NCBI RefSeq assembly: GCF_010015445.1 | Contig: NC_053114.1 | Coordinates: forward strand, 18,555,724 to 18,619,723 | Direction of reading: 5' to 3' | Length of the DNA stretch: 64,000 bases | Source of the DNA: Perca fluviatilis | Taxonomy: Eukaryota > Chordata > Actinopteri > Perciformes > Percidae | Shown: piece by piece, positions 45,353 through 64,000 of the stretch | Layout: every line of letters begins with the position of its first letter | Position numbering within the stretch: the first letter of the stretch is position 1 | Notes under the pieces: model-generated | The model's database searches: none | Told to the model about the DNA's origin: nothing | Seen by the model: the letters and a program-made list of their open reading frames with translations, nothing else | Made by a program: the position numbers and the translations under genes

Positions 45353-47198
45353 CTCGGAGCGGCCTGGCTGACAAATGAACATTCATCTAGTGTCTTTGTC
45401 ATCTCTCTCAGAATGTTAGACAAGATCATGTCCTTTTTCTAAAACCATTTTCCCCCTCTTCTACCATTCACTTTTTCAAGAGGCGGCAGGGCCAGTACAT
45501 GCTGAAGACTCCTCATTCCAGGACGTCTCCTTCAGAAGTCCCAGTTCCCTCCCAGCCGCTGTCCATCATCAGCCTCGGCCCCTCGGAAGGACCCCCCTCT
45601 GTCCGTCCTGCACCCAGGCGCAATAAAACACCCAACAAACAGCAGCCTAAAGACATCCCTGTCCAAATCTTCTCTGCACCGCCACCATCAACAACCACCT
45701 GTCCTACTGCACCTCCTCCCCCACCACCACCACCACCACCACCACCACCTCCCCCCCCACCACTGCCCCCTGCCTTAGCTCCTCCACCTGTCCGAGCTTC
45801 GCCTTCCTCTGAAGACGCACCAATGCCTCTCAGTGAAAAAGAGGACCCTCCTTTTCCAGCCAAGAACATGCTCAAACAAAATATAGGTGAGAGTGGAATA
45901 CATATAGTATAATTCTGCTTTATTTGTGTCTGTAAGAAATAGACATCAAAATGTTTTTACCAAATCCTCCTGGTAGATTTAGTCTATTTATCGGAAAAAG
46001 ACAGTACAGTTGGATGTGTGAATATGTCAGACTAAAGAGAGGGTCATGTTTGCTTCTTCCAGGGTGTGTGCGTGTGCGTGTGCGTGTGCCTGTACATGGT
46101 GTTCTGTCCTGAATTCATAACTTCCCCCATGAGGCCAGAGAAGGCATTTTCCCTCAGTTGTGGTCCTGCTGATGCACACTCTTAGCTCCACGGAGACTTT
46201 GACGTCCAACACGACTTAATATTTTCTGAGCTTTGTGTAACGGGGGTTCTTCAAGAGAAAGCTGTTCATAAAAATGTTTTGAGAAAGCCCCGTGCAGTCT
46301 GAAAATGTAAAGATGCTTTATCAGCAGTGAAATTACAACCGGCTAAATGACCAACAATGCATTCTTTATTTCTAGTGCAGTTTCTGCCATCCTTGTAAAA
46401 GTGTCTGTTTTCCTTTTTTATTGTTGTATTACTGTAGGAACAATGGATCAAGTGTTGGCCTCATTGCAACGTGGACAGATACAACTTCGAAAGGTCCCCG
46501 TTCCCAGCGCAGCGTCTCCTGCTGGGGACTCGAGGAGCAGTCTGATGTCTGCCATCCGACTGGGAGTCACCCTGAAGAAGGTGAGATGTATGACAAGACA
46601 TCTGCTATAAGATCTGCAGATATTTTGTATCTGTGTATATGTCAGCCGATAAGTAACAAGAAATTTCAGTACAAAAATGCCAAACTGGGTCATTTAGAAA
46701 CAGTCCACCCGAGAGCACAAAATCAAGCCATGGAGGCACTAGCAAGAGAGACCCTTATAGACAGACAGCGGCAGACACAGGTATACGTAATGACATTAAT
46801 CATGGCTATAATCCATTTACAGTAGCTGCTTCAATTTCGGAGTCCTTGTATGGTGCATGCTGGCTCTGTTGCATGGACAACACCCTAATGGAACAGAGCC
46901 ATGCTGCTTAATGTTATTAGTTACACATGTGCTTTCAAAATCAATGAAATTATCTTCTGTGAAAAAAAGACAATTTGAACAGCAGGAGGTAATATTGATT
47001 TGACCGAAAAATGGTGTTAAATTGACTGTCGTCGTGCTGTAGATGGTTCGCGCACGCGATGAAGTCCCGAGCGGCGGAGACAACGAGCTGGAGCGCAGCA
47101 TCAAAGCCGCCATGATGAGGATGAAGAAGGTGGCAGCCGACTCTGACGAGGATGACCGAGGAGACGACGAGACCCACAACACAGACTGGGACAGCTGA
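30123..47198 (+). CDS. whamm: WASP homolog-associated protein with actin, membranes and microtubules, 11 exons
   Basis: Exons: 30123-30698, 32507-32680, 33276-33426, 34764-34933, 38603-38810, 43003-43187, 43789-43875, 44000-44095, 45481-45886, 46438-46580, 47043-47198 (TGA). Phases join to 2352 nt, 783 residues (human about 809). It activates Arp2/3 at ER-Golgi membranes and binds microtubules. N-terminal membrane-binding region 1-250: [36 protein letters not shown]. Coiled-coil region about 250-550: [46 protein letters not shown]. Poly-Pro tract about 625-645. Two WH2 motifs at about 686-732 ([25 protein letters not shown]). Connector-acidic tail [16 protein letters not shown] to the terminal TDWDS with the conserved Trp. 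The start was chosen by homology and A at -3; an in-frame ATG at 30021 would add 34 residues. The exon 1 donor is the first GT of a (GT)28 array. Confidence 0.97.
30699..30754. repeat. (GT)28 microsatellite abutting WHAMM exon 1
   Basis: 28 GT units start at the first intron base, so the splice donor reads CAG followed by GTGTGTGT. Confidence 0.97.
32196..32398 (-). mobile_element. Full-length tRNA-derived SINE (reverse orientation)
   Basis: Read on the - strand it begins GGGGCGCCTGGGTAGCTCAC (A-box-like TAGCTCACCTGG) and has a B-box-like GGTTCCATTCC. It continues through TACATGTCATTCCCCCTCTC and ends in AAATAAAAGGCC and an A-rich tail. About 200 bp, in WHAMM intron 1. Not a functional tRNA gene. 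Confidence 0.85.
33522..33700. repeat. Interspersed repeat fragment
   Basis: CAACTTTATTTATAGAGTCAAATC followed by GACACTTTACAGATAGAGTA is a sequence type seen many times in fish genomes. Limits and class are uncertain. In WHAMM intron 3. Confidence 0.4.
33798..34410. mobile_element. Non-autonomous DNA transposon with TAGGCCGGCT ends
   Basis: Left TAGGCCGGCTGCGTTGCATG and right TGTGTAGCCGGCCTTA are inverted ends. GCGTG-rich sub-terminal blocks are also inverted (GAGCGTGGCGT against ACACGCCACG). About 0.6 kb in WHAMM intron 3, with a SINE directly attached to its right end. Confidence 0.8.
34411..34545 (+). mobile_element. Internally deleted tRNA-derived SINE
   Basis: It begins GGGGCGCCTGGGTAGCTCAC, runs to CCCATATATAGAGG, then jumps through a C-run to TTTCATGTCTTCAGCTGTCC and AATAAAGGCC plus A-rich tail. 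The B-box part is missing compared with 32196-32398. Confidence 0.85.
35325..36930 (-). mobile_element. Tc1/mariner element with broken transposase
   Basis: CAGTGGGGCAAAAAAGTATT at the left and its inverse ending GCTCCACTG at the right bound 1606 bp with TA at each edge, the Tc1 hallmark. The transposase is on the - strand. An N-terminal helix-turn-helix part ([13 protein letters not shown]) lies at about 36470. The catalytic part at 36163-35549 contains [21 protein letters not shown] and [15 protein letters not shown] with its DDE-type acidic residues. The frame is broken at least three times: about 36547, about 36165, and a short deletion about 36115. The element is therefore not autonomous. 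It lies in WHAMM intron 4. Confidence 0.95.
37938..38502. mobile_element. Probable decayed DNA transposon, T-rich
   Basis: Begins AGTGTTTCTCAAATGGGGGT and ends near AAAGGGGGTACATTATTGAA, ends common in fish hAT-like repeats. The interior is T-rich with internal duplications such as two CTATTCTTGCC copies. The 149-codon open frame inside is low-complexity Phe/Leu/Ser and not a gene. Confidence 0.5.
39066..39768. mobile_element. DNA transposon with ~45-bp inverted ends and a second element nested inside
   Basis: TAAAGGCCCTGAACACCCAC...CACAGGTGTTTTCAGTTATT at the left is mirrored by AATAACTGAAAACACCTGTG...GGCCTTTA at the right. Within it, about 39306-39720, a second inverted pair (GGCCCTGTTTACACATACAT and CATGTGTAAACGTAGCATTA) suggests a nested insertion. 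In WHAMM intron 5. Confidence 0.75.
40800..42400. mobile_element. DNA transposon with CAGGGGCCCGTTTCAG ends, interrupted
   Basis: Left CAGGGGCCCGTTTCAGAAAG and right CTGAAACGGACCCCTG are inverted ends. Sub-terminal CTCAGAGT blocks are also inverted. About 1.6 kb including the 373-bp hAT MITE at 40931-41303. No intact transposase frame. The end style suggests Harbinger-like, which is inference. In WHAMM intron 5. Confidence 0.75.
40931..41303 (+). mobile_element. hAT-like MITE with perfect 8-bp target-site duplication
   Basis: Ends TAGGGGTGGG and CCACCCCTA. Identical TAACTGAG copies flank it at 40923-40930 and 41304-41311. 373 bp, non-coding, rich in TATCGAT/ATATCG motifs. Second copy at 26751-27115. 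Confidence 0.92.
42491..42525. repeat. Perfect 15-bp-arm palindromic hairpin
   Basis: CCCTTAATACATAGC at 42491-42505 is followed by a 5-nt AATAT loop and its exact complement GCTATGTATTAAGGG. Confidence 0.95.
45311..45350. repeat. (AC)n microsatellite in WHAMM intron 8
   Basis: AC array of about 17 units preceded by GACA/GA-rich sequence, about 130 bp before WHAMM exon 9. Confidence 0.9.
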
Positions 47199-47202
47199 GA
47201 AC

Positions 47203-48036
47203 TAGGCGCTGCACAATTAATCGAATATTAATCGTGATCACGATTTTGGCTTCCCACAATTAAATGCACATGATAGACTGCGATATTGACCTCTACGCAC
47301 ATCAGACCGCTCGGTTTATAACTCGACTCAGCCAGATATTTCTCCGCTCTCGGCTGAGATGGACGGCATAGCGCTGCAGTGTTTTCAGTTTTCTGTTAAT
47401 TTATACAGCATTAACACGATTACATTTATAGTGTTTACACTGTATGAATTAGCCCAGGGGCTAGCGGACGTTTAGCTAGCGGCTTAATCCCGACAGAACA
47501 CCACAGTGAATTTCAGTCTGCATGCACGTTTTTTCAGCTTAACATTGTTGAACCGGAGCAGCTAATATCGTTAGTGAGAGCAACAAGTTAGCGGACTGAC
47601 GAGTCGTCACTGCTGTGTGTGTGTGTGAGAGGAGAGAAACGCCACAGTAAATGACACTAAAGACTCACACTGAGCTGAAATGAAAACACTGTGCTGCGAC
47701 ATGTGTCTTTGGATTTTAATCAAACGCATTCATTTTTAGGGATTCTGTTATTCCACAGCATTGAAGGAAAAAAAAGAAAAAAAAGAAATCTAGCCGAATC
47801 TACCCAACGGACGAATATCCGAATAGTCCAGCCCTACTTATTTTGATGCAAAGATTTGTACATTAGCAGGAATGTAGCACAACAAGTGAAAGCAGTGCTC
47901 TGTTTATTTGAATGTAAAAGTGCAATAAAAATATTTTGTCCCTAAAATCATTGAATAATCGTGGTAAATGATCGTGATGCCAATATTGATTAAAAATAAT
48001 CGTGATTATTATTTTGGCCATAATCGTGCAGCCCTA
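47203..48036. mobile_element. DNA transposon starting 4 bp after the WHAMM stop codon
   Basis: Left end TAGGCGCTGCACAATTAATCG and right end ATAATCGTGCAGCCCTA are inverted, with further inverted AATCGTGATnA-type sub-terminal sequence. This is a very common fish hAT-like end. 834 bp, no transposase. It carries an AATAAA at 47924-47929. The interior matches the 11249-12186 element in reverse orientation. Confidence 0.88.
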
Positions 48037-48042
48037 CCGAAA

Positions 48043-48079
<37 letters not shown>

Positions 48080-49224
48080 TGAGGCTGTTCTCTTACATTA
48101 CCCCCACTATGTTTTCTTCACGGTTCTGAGCTACAGCTTACGTTGCTGCCAAATGTTTACCAAAAAGTTTCCTCTTAGACACGGATGGGATTACGCCTCT
48201 TCTGACTTAAACATTGCAGTTTTCAGAATAGCCCTGAGGTGTTGTAATGAATCCAAAACCGCTCGAATCCCACTAACCAGCTAGTATCAGTATCAGGATT
48301 TAGACTCCTCTAAAGCAGCTGATTTGCAGAAAGCCCAGAGCGAATGAGGCGTTGTGCTTCACCGCTCATTAGGAAGAAAAGCCAAGCCGTAGTGCTGTAG
48401 TACAATGTGTAAATGATTGAATTGCTCCCAAATCGCCATCTGAAGGCCTTGTTGTGAGACTGTCACACAGCAGGGGAAGCCTATGCTGCAGGCAGAGACG
48501 ACCTCACTACACAACTCCACTGTCACAAATACTCATTTACCCACATTGCTGAGTCTAAATTCGATTGACTTCTATTATTTTGAAAGTAATTAATTAAATC
48601 TGAACAATTATTTATTTTTACTTGACTTTACCCCAATAAGGGCTACAGCCAACTGGTTTTTGTAGTTGCATTGTGCATTTTATTCCTAAACAAAGGTGAG
48701 TTATATCCTGAAGTGCAGCAGTGTTAATTATTTACAGCCTACATGCCTGAAGTCTGCGTCAATGTTTGTATTTGATGGACTGTTTTTCTTTTTGTGTCGG
48801 AAAAGCGTGAATGTGTTGGGCTTAATTTAGGCGCAACTTATACATAGTCTGTTCATTTTTTCTCTATGATGCCATAACAAACACTACATTATCTTTTTTA
48901 AATAACCAAAATGTCCTTTTAGTTATGGAATTACTCTTCGGTGTGCACAGCTCTGTCTCTAGTTGTGATTGAATGCTCTGAAACGGTTTGCAGACAGGTT
49001 ATTGATAATTAGGGCAAACTTTGCACTTATGACCTTTTGAACCTGTGACACAGAGCACTTACCTGAAAAGACAAGTTCATAATGTTTTATGTACAAAAAA
49101 AAATACAATACTGTATGGCAAGACATAATGATTAATTGCTGCAAAGATATGAAACTTGTTCCAGTGTGTTGCAGACGAGCTGATGAAGGCTGAAACACAC
49201 TTGTACTGCTGTGTTTTAATAAGA

Positions 49225-49230
49225 AATAAA
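49225..49230 (+). terminator. Possible WHAMM distal poly(A) signal
   Basis: AATAAA about 2.0 kb after the stop, following a GATGAAGGCTGAAACACAC motif that may itself belong to a repeat. Confidence 0.25.
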
Positions 49231-49655
49231 GAGATCATAAACATGAATTGTTAGCAATTTATTTTTGTCATTCAAAATCTGTTGATCTGAGATCTTTTCT
49301 TGTGGATTGCTCATGGTGTTCCCTCATGGTGTTTCCTAATCGCCACAGCTTAGCTGTAATAATGGACCCACCCCCCCCCCGTACTTTAAATGAGTCACAT
49401 CATCCTAAGAGGCGTCTTATCAACCTGTGCCGGTGAACCTCCGGTGAGTGTGCTTTTGGCAGATTTGTCGTCTACACCATGATGATTCATATATTGTACT
49501 ATCCATCCCTGCAGCGGTCGCTCTCACTAATCTCTCCTGCAGTGACAGCTCAGACATCCCCAGCCAGTTGTGATTGGGTTTATTCAGCTCGGTGTACTTA
49601 AGAGAGCAGCTAGTAGTTATGGCTGCTCTTGAACATCTTGTTTTTAGGGCTGCTG

Positions 49656-49697
<42 letters not shown>

Positions 49698-52600
49698 ATG
49701 CGCGCACACGCGTGATTTATTGGTATCATCCAGGTGATTCAGGTGGAAGATGGGTCATTCACCTTGGGGAAGACACACGTGGCGGGTATTTAGAGAAACT
49801 GGCAGATCGAATGTCAACATAAAAATTTCGCAGCCTGTAACTATGGCAACAGGACGTCTGCGGTAGTGGCCTGCAGTGCCATCTCTCTCTCTCTGACACA
49901 TTTACAGAGCAGCATAGTCTCTTAATGATGTTTCACCAACTCGCCCACTCAACACCAGTCGCACAATGAGTCTCGAAAGAGAGAGTTACTGCAGAGATGC
50001 TGCTTTTGCAGCATCACTGCTTATGTATTGAGACGTATGTGCTTGATAATTCATAAAAGACAACAATTAAGGTTGATTTTAGTTATTCATTCACTTATTT
50101 TTCATTTAATGAATTCATAATTTAGTCTATAAGAAGATAACATCTAGAGCCAAAAGTTGCTGAGATAGTGAAGTCTGGACCAAAGTGGTGGACCAACCAA
50201 CATTGCCTTCCTGAGCCAAATCCTAAAAGTGACAAGATCCAGAGCCTACAGTAACAGCATTTTTTTGTTTTGTCCAAACAGTTAAAAAATCTCCCAAAGA
50301 ACAGTGTTTTGTCCATAAAATATCATGACATAGTGAAGCCCAAAGTGACATCATCACATTGCCTTTTTTATACAGTACATGATTAAGCTTAGAGTCTGTT
50401 TTGCCCCCTGCTGGTAACTCCACATTTGAGAAGCTGGAAACAGAAAATGCATTTCTGCTTGAAAAGTGACTCAAAATGATTAATTTGATCTTTAAAATAG
50501 TTGATTCATTGATTAGTCGATTGACTAATAAATCTACGAGTAAGTGTTATAACTCTAGCATTTAGGTCACAGTCTAAGCCGTGAGAAGCTTCTCAGATTG
50601 AAGCTGGAACCAGAAAATGTTCTCAAAATTAATCAACACAATCGTATTATCGATCAGTTGTTTAAGTCATAAAGCAGAAATGCCAAGAATTCTGTGACTC
50701 CAGGTTTTCAGTTGTGAACATCTGCTGCTTTTCTCTGTTTCTATCATTGTAAACTAAAGATCTTTGGATTCTGCACTGTTGGACAAAAGAAGCAATTTTC
50801 AGTACTCCACATTTTGCTCAGGAGGCATTATGTCATATTGTTATTTTTTAAACATTTTACAGACTAAAATGTTTAATACATTTAAAAATTAACTAAATTA
50901 ATTAGTAGCCTAAAATTATAGTTAGCTGCAGTCCTACACAGTTAATTTGCCATCAACTGACTTAATGCGTCAATTAACTAATCATTTCAGCCCTAAATTG
51001 GTGCTCATTCTGCATATTGATTAATCTTCCACCCAGATGCACCTGTGCCAATCAGTTGATCTCTTGACTGTGAAAAAGACAATTAAAGACTCTCTGAGAG
51101 ATCAACATCCAAGAGTATCATTGGCTAAGAAAGATGACCAACTTGCTTGTGTAATTAAAGCGTTATTTGTTGGCAGGTTGCACTGGATCTATACCTCTCA
51201 TTGTCAGATTAAGTGGGATTAAGTGGTCAAGGGAACATGATCCACCCCTGCAGTTATTTCCTCGGCGTTGCGAAGATGTTGGAGTTTAAGGGTTTTTCCA
51301 TCCCTCAAACAAGCTTGTGTCTGCATTTGCTTTATTTGTTCTGATCTCAGAAATTGGTATGTGTCACTGATTAAATCCCACTTCTTTTGCTTTGGTTATG
51401 TGGGTCTCGGTTAGGATTACACAGCTATATTTAGTGCTATGTAAATCAACATCAGAGAAAAAGAAGTGCGGTGGTGGAGCTTCTGTACTCGAGCCTCGGC
51501 GGGATGCAGCTCTGGTGCTGTAGCTTCATTCCACCTCCTCATTCTCATCCAGGAGAAAATGCCTTTAGACTTTGAAAATGTCAACACATTTGTAAGCTTT
51601 AACAGTATCTTACTTCCCTACACCGAACCCACAATACTGATTTGCGACTAAGTGGGGATTAGAGAAACCTCCTCCTCCGCTCTGTTGAGCGCTCGCCAAA
51701 ATGTGGCCCACTACTTCAACATAAAAGAAGACACTGAACTCAGCATTGTAATTAAACTAAATTTTAACAATTGTCAGTTCTATTGTACAATATTGAACAG
51801 GAGTCACAAAAGTGAACAAGAGGCATTGGTTCAAAAGGAAGGATCATACTTTGTGTTCCAGGTTCAGGTGATTTATGAACAGTAGAGTTAAACACAGAGA
51901 GAAGCAAAATGTCCCTTCACAGATCAAAACACTGATGAAAAAATATAGAATTATTATAACATCATAGTATTACCCAGTAAATGTGCCACTGCAACATATG
52001 CCTCTTATTTCAAATGTACCATGTTTCAAGATCGACTTCCCCAAAAACAGCTGTGACACCATCCTGCAAACAAATCCTCAATTATGAAGCCTCTGAATCC
52101 TGACAGTTTGGTATCTTTTAGAATATATTATCTTACATCTATAGAGACATTATAGGATAAGCTTGATTTACTTGGTATGTTCTAGAAACACTAGTTGCAG
52201 AGAGGCACCAAAATAAATAAATATATAAAACAAAAACCAAGAATTTGACAGGGTTTGTAGTGAAAAGGCCAACGCCATCTAAATGTTCTCAGTAAAGTAC
52301 ACTTTCACATTATTCACCCATTGAGCAGCACCTAGTCCCCTCACCCACAAATAACCACCACCATAACAAAGACTAGTGTGTAGGAAGCACATCAACAGCC
52401 TTGGAGACATCTTTGTTCTACATGTGGACAACAACACTATTGAACACACAAAGTCCTCTGAACACTGCACTAGACTCTTGGGAAAATTGGGGTTCCTATT
52501 CATATTTTTGGATGTTTTTGAAGGAAAGCTCCCGAGACAAGAGAACTTTCCTTCTTAAAGCAAAATAATCAATAACAAAAAAAAATTAAGTGTTTACGGA

Positions 52601-53061
52601 AAACACCCACAAGAGAGTTGATGACTTCCTGCTGTGGTCCCTCCTCGGACTGTTTTTTGTGCAAAATGACATTTTGTTCTTGAAGTTTACCACCACATTA
52701 ACGTCCTCGGGATGGGCTTGCATGCCTGCGTTTTCTTCTCATCTCATTTTATTAGTGAGAAGGTTTGTTTTTCATCAGGTTCTCTCACAAAAAGTTATAA
52801 TTATGGTGATGGTCATCGCTTGGCCAGTTCTCCTTGCCAGGTAGATTTAGACTCGCCTGGAGGCACTTTGTGTCACGGCCGTTTGTCACGTATGTGCATA
52901 TAATCTAATGTGTACAAACTGTCTTCTAACACACCTGAGATAGACGAGAGGCAACAGCAAGGACAGTCTGTAGAAAGATTTCATCTCTAATTCTCTGAGG
53001 GGGCCACAAGGATTAACACCAATTATTACTTGAGTGATGCTGAACAGCATCGTCTTTGTGT

Positions 53062-53067
53062 TTTATT
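53062..53067 (-). terminator. Possible HOMER2 poly(A) signal
   Basis: TTTATT on + (AATAAA on -), about 450 nt downstream of the HOMER2 stop. Confidence 0.3.
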
Positions 53068-53515
53068 TATTTTAGCCCTTTTTTAGTCCCCTCTTCTACT
53101 CTTCGCTCAGACTGCCTGTGAAGAAGTGCTGCAGCCTTCAGAAAAAAAGACAGATGGACAGAATCTAAGAACCCACCACCAGCTTTTTAAAGTAGTCCCC
53201 CACACACACACACACACACACAGAAACAGATAAGAAAGCTCAAAGTGTGATTCTTGATTTAGTTTAAGAATGCCAGCACACAAAATGGAGCCATTTGGTG
53301 GAGCATGCTGGCCTTCCTCCTGCCAGTCTCTCTCTCCCTCTCCAAAAAACATCTCTCTCGCACATGGTAGTGTTTATTAGAAGCCAAAGCTGATAGTGTC
53401 TGAGTGGACATCACCTCGGGGGAGTAGGTGCCACATAGTTCCTGCCCTGAAGACGTACTGTAGTGAATCCCCTCCGTACCTGACCTCTGACCCTTTCAGC
53501 TCAGTGCCACTTTAC

Positions 53516-64000
<10,485 letters not shown>

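Larger units (their letters stand above)
47199..53515. other. WHAMM 3'UTR and WHAMM/HOMER2 convergent interval
   Basis: A DNA transposon fills 47203-48036, followed by CA arrays near 48044-48078 and 49661-49695. Possible WHAMM poly(A) signals are AATAAA at 47924 (inside the transposon) and at 49225. 50470-51000 is degenerate interspersed repeat with TTGATTAGTCGATTGACTAA-type sequence. A - strand AATAAA at 53062-53067 could serve HOMER2. No coding exon is evident. Confidence 0.6.

Noticed and set aside
45513..45875. 120-codon antisense open frame with a poly-Gly stretch
   Set aside because: It is the reverse shadow of the poly-Pro part of WHAMM exon 9.
46817..47182. 121-codon antisense open frame
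   Set aside because: Overlaps the WHAMM last exon in antisense. The composition is that of a shadow frame and no splice signals support it.

Overview
This is an ordinary piece of teleost nuclear genome, probably from a percomorph fish. It has vertebrate genes split into many short exons with GT-AG introns, long (CA)n/(GT)n arrays, a Tc1-like transposon, an L2-like LINE, tRNA-derived SINEs and many small DNA transposons with 8-bp or TTAA/TA flanks. All gene calls come from reading exons by eye, checking splice phase and matching remembered family sequences; no search was run.

Layout, left to right. (1) 327-433: the last coding exon of an unidentified + strand gene. (2) 434-6270: non-coding DNA with a compound GT/poly-T microsatellite and a decayed L2-like LINE (about 3760-5820). 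(3) 6271-18564, + strand: KHDC4, a KH-domain RNA-binding/splicing factor, in 14 exons. One conserved KH exon carries an in-frame stop. (4) 20406-28482, - strand: FSD2, a coiled-coil, double FN3, SPRY muscle protein, in 12 exons with an intact 658-residue frame. It includes the 96/234/23-nt exon series typical of TRIM-type genes. (5) 30123-47198, + strand: WHAMM, an Arp2/3 activator, in 11 exons with an intact 783-residue frame. (6) 53516-62128, - strand: the last seven coding exons of HOMER2, a postsynaptic scaffold. Its first exons lie beyond 64000.

KHDC4 and FSD2 converge with very little space between their putative poly(A) signals. FSD2 and WHAMM are head to head over about 1.6 kb. WHAMM and HOMER2 converge over about 6.3 kb. 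FSD2-WHAMM-HOMER2 is the same block as human 15q25.2, whereas KHDC4 is on 1q22 in human, so the KHDC4/FSD2 junction is a rearrangement point between the lineages.

No gene cluster, operon-like system, CRISPR array or novel multi-gene system is visible. The most interesting items are local: the KHDC4 stop, a GC-AG intron in HOMER2, a WHAMM 5' splice site made of a (GT)28 array, an ATGA-overlapping upstream ORF before WHAMM, a transposon starting 4 bp after the WHAMM stop codon, several transposons with clear target-site duplications, and two compact hairpins.
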